Source: Bacteroidota bacterium (GTDB lineage: Bacteria; Bacteroidota; Bacteroidia; AKYH767-A; OLB10). Taken from it: a DNA stretch of 64,000 bases. Shown in pieces: positions 62,661 to 64,000 of the stretch. The stretch lies in contig JADKJB010000007.1 in the NCBI GenBank assembly GCA_016722525.1, positions 248,001 through 312,000 on the forward strand, given 5' to 3'. The position numbers were made by a program, and so were the translations under genes. Under the pieces are notes generated by a model that saw only the letters and a program-made list of their open reading frames with translations, was not told the DNA's origin and did no database searches. Numbering within the stretch: the stretch's first letter is position 1; every line of letters begins with the position of its first letter.

Positions 62661-62691
62661 AAAAGATGCGTCCGTAAACGCATCTTTTTTT
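62661..62691. terminator. Bidirectional terminator between convergent genes
   Basis: AAAAGATGCGT (62661-62671) and ACGCATCTTTT (62678-62688) pair perfectly over 11 bp with the loop CCGTAA. A T run continues on the plus side and the matching A run precedes it, so it serves both the barrel gene and the NtrC-type gene. Confidence 0.88.
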
Positions 62692-62695
62692 TTAA

Positions 62696-64000
62696 CTACT
62701 CGGCTTCCTCTTTATCTCCTAGCATATTATAATGCTTCATTTTATTATAAAGCGTTTTCCTGTCAATATTTAAAAGACGTGCAGCCTTTGACTTATTGTA
62801 TTTTACTTTCTTCAGAACATTCATAATTGTTTCAAATTCCGCTTCAAGAGCTGCTTCCTTAAGATTCACATTCAAATTCTTCAGCACCGGTTGCTCACTG
62901 GTACTTTTATCAGCACTATACTTGTTGTTGGTTTCGTGTTGCAATTCCATTGGGGATTCGGCAAACGGATTCAATATTTCACCGGGAACAGCATCTGTTC
63001 CTATGATTTCATCATTCGTAAGCAAAGCAGCCCGTTTAATTATATTTTTTAATTCTCTGATATTACCTGGCCAGCGGTAACTGTTGAATGCTTCCTTAAC
63101 TTCACTTGAAAATCCCTGAATGGATTTATTTAATTCCAAATTTGCCTTATTGAGGAAAAAATCTGAAAATATCATTATGTCAGTTCCTCTGTTTCGTAAC
63201 GGCGGAACCATGATGGTAAATTCATTGAATCGATGAAATAAATCCTCGCGAAACTTTCCCCTTTTATATGCGTCAATAAGGTTTTCATTGGAAGCAATTA
63301 CAATTCTCACATCGAGTTCAATAACTTTGTTGCCTCCAATCCTTTTCATTTTTCTTTCCTGCACAACTCTTAACAAGGACACCTGGATATCGTATGATAA
63401 ATTAGCCACTTCGTCAAGAAATAGAGTTCCTCCGTTTGCAAGTTCGAAATGTCCGATTTTAGTTCCCAGTGCGCCTGTGAAAGAACCTTTCTCATGTCCG
63501 AACAATTCACTTCCCGCCAGTTCCTTTGAAATAGCACCACAATCCATAGCTACAAAAGGCTGGTTTTTTCTTGCGCTTTTATCATGTATACTTCTGGCGA
63601 CAGCCTCTTTCCCCGATCCACTTTCCCCATAAATTATTACAGAATAATTTGTAGGAGCCACCAGTTCAATTTGCTTTAACAGATCTTTGGCTTTTTCACT
63701 TTTCCCGTTAATCAGGTGTTCTGAATTACTGTTTTTCTTAGATGTGTTTTTTACATAAGCCGATTCATTATAATCTGATTCCGGGAGAGTCTCCTCGTTC
63801 ATGGCTCTTTTGATAGTCATGAGGATCTCGTCAGGAATCAATGGTTTGGTAACATAATCAAACGCTCCGGCTTTAATCACGTTCACTGCCATTTTAATAT
63901 CCGAATAACCTGTTATAATAATGACCGGCAAGCGGATCCCTTCAGCTTGCATTTTTGATAATACTTCAATTCCATCCATATCACCGAGACGAAAATCACA
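62696..64000 (-). CDS. NtrC/AtoC-type sigma-54-dependent response regulator, cut by window edge
   Basis: The frame continues to the right edge without a start, giving 434 visible aa plus a missing N-terminus of about 50. The receiver is seen from its phospho-acceptor Asp (CDFRLGDMDGIEVL) through PVIIITGYSDIKMAVNVIKA and FDYVTKPL. The AAA domain has Walker A GESGSGKEAVARSIH, the sigma-54 contact loop GSFTGA (usual GAFTGA with Ala to Ser), Walker B GGTLFLDEV, and RWPGNIRELKN. The Fis-type HTH is KSKAARLLNIDRKTLYNKMK near the end. A partner kinase is probably to the right of the window. It activates sigma-54 promoters; targets are unknown. Confidence 0.94.
   Translation of the reverse strand, partial: CDFRLGDMDGIEVLSKMQAEGIRLPVIIITGYSDIKMAVNVIKAGAFDYVTKPLIPDEILMTIKRAMNEETLPESDYNESAYVKNTSKKNSNSEHLINGKSEKAKDLLKQIELVAPTNYSVIIYGESGSGKEAVARSIHDKSARKNQPFVAMDCGAISKELAGSELFGHEKGSFTGALGTKIGHFELANGGTLFLDEVANLSYDIQVSLLRVVQERKMKRIGGNKVIELDVRIVIASNENLIDAYKRGKFREDLFHRFNEFTIMVPPLRNRGTDIMIFSDFFLNKANLELNKSIQGFSSEVKEAFNSYRWPGNIRELKNIIKRAALLTNDEIIGTDAVPGEILNPFAESPMELQHETNNKYSADKSTSEQPVLKNLNVNLKEAALEAEFETIMNVLKKVKYNKSKAARLLNIDRKTLYNKMKHYNMLGDKEEAE

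Overview
The window looks like chromosome from an AT-rich Bacteroidota bacterium, probably from the Chitinophagales/Saprospirales/Sphingobacteriales side. Several secreted proteins end in type IX secretion (T9SS) type A sorting domains. Candidate promoters match the Bacteroidota consensus TTTG-N19-23-TAnnTTTG. Families such as SdrD-B/DUF7619-type surface proteins, TPR histidine kinases and PorT-like barrels fit the phylum. No rRNA, tRNA, CRISPR array, integrase or capsid/terminase gene was seen.

Region 1 (1-19018, all minus strand) is the most interesting part. Its promoter-distal end is the start of an extracellular contractile injection system (eCIS, phage-tail-like) structural operon: Pvc16/DUF4255 terminator-like protein, an unknown 387-aa protein, sheath, tube and a second tube cut by the left edge. 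Upstream, in the same direction and with almost no gaps, lie eleven accessory genes. They encode an M19-like dipeptidase, a membrane protein, an amidohydrolase, a lysozyme-like peptidoglycan hydrolase, a 1385-aa multi-sensor membrane protein, a GHSLG lipase-like hydrolase, a small unknown, a beta-barrel, a 3-TM protein, a secreted gluzincin-like protease and an orphan NarL-type response regulator. A second, paralogous regulator lies divergently at the far end (19494). Both probable control regions carry a similar GGGTAAAC-centred dyad. I read this as one co-regulated injection-system island with its own enzymes and signalling proteins.

Region 2 (20-42 kb) is ordinary chromosome. It holds large T9SS cargo proteins, including a LamG-metallophosphoesterase with 140-aa Ig-like repeats, a split two-component system (7-TM protein, HisKA_3 kinase, NarL regulator), a PAS kinase, an O-antigen-ligase/TPR protein, a DUF4142 lipoprotein, an SDR and a double-VOC protein. 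Region 3 (42.2-43.9 kb) is a RAYT transposase flanked by 227-bp direct repeats that contain REP palindromes. Region 4 (43.9-47.2 kb) holds small stress/housekeeping families (DUF1801, DoxX, two PhnB-like VOC proteins, SRPBCC) and a divergent DJ-1/AraC regulator. Region 5 (47.3-52.0 kb) is a surface-glycan style operon: Wzy-like ligase, SGNH hydrolase, carbamoyltransferase, SxtJ-like protein and DUF5989. Region 6 (52.3-64 kb) has a secreted acetolactate decarboxylase, more T9SS proteins and a sorting-domain remnant, minisatellites, a TPR histidine kinase with its regulator, a PorT-like barrel and an NtrC-type regulator cut by the right edge.

Eight otherwise normal genes outside the eCIS island are each broken by one small indel at a short A/T run (20.28, 23.68, 28.86, 40.55, 45.89, 47.75, 48.21 and 57.90 kb). 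This pattern suggests assembly homopolymer errors more than gene decay. These genes are annotated here as single loci.
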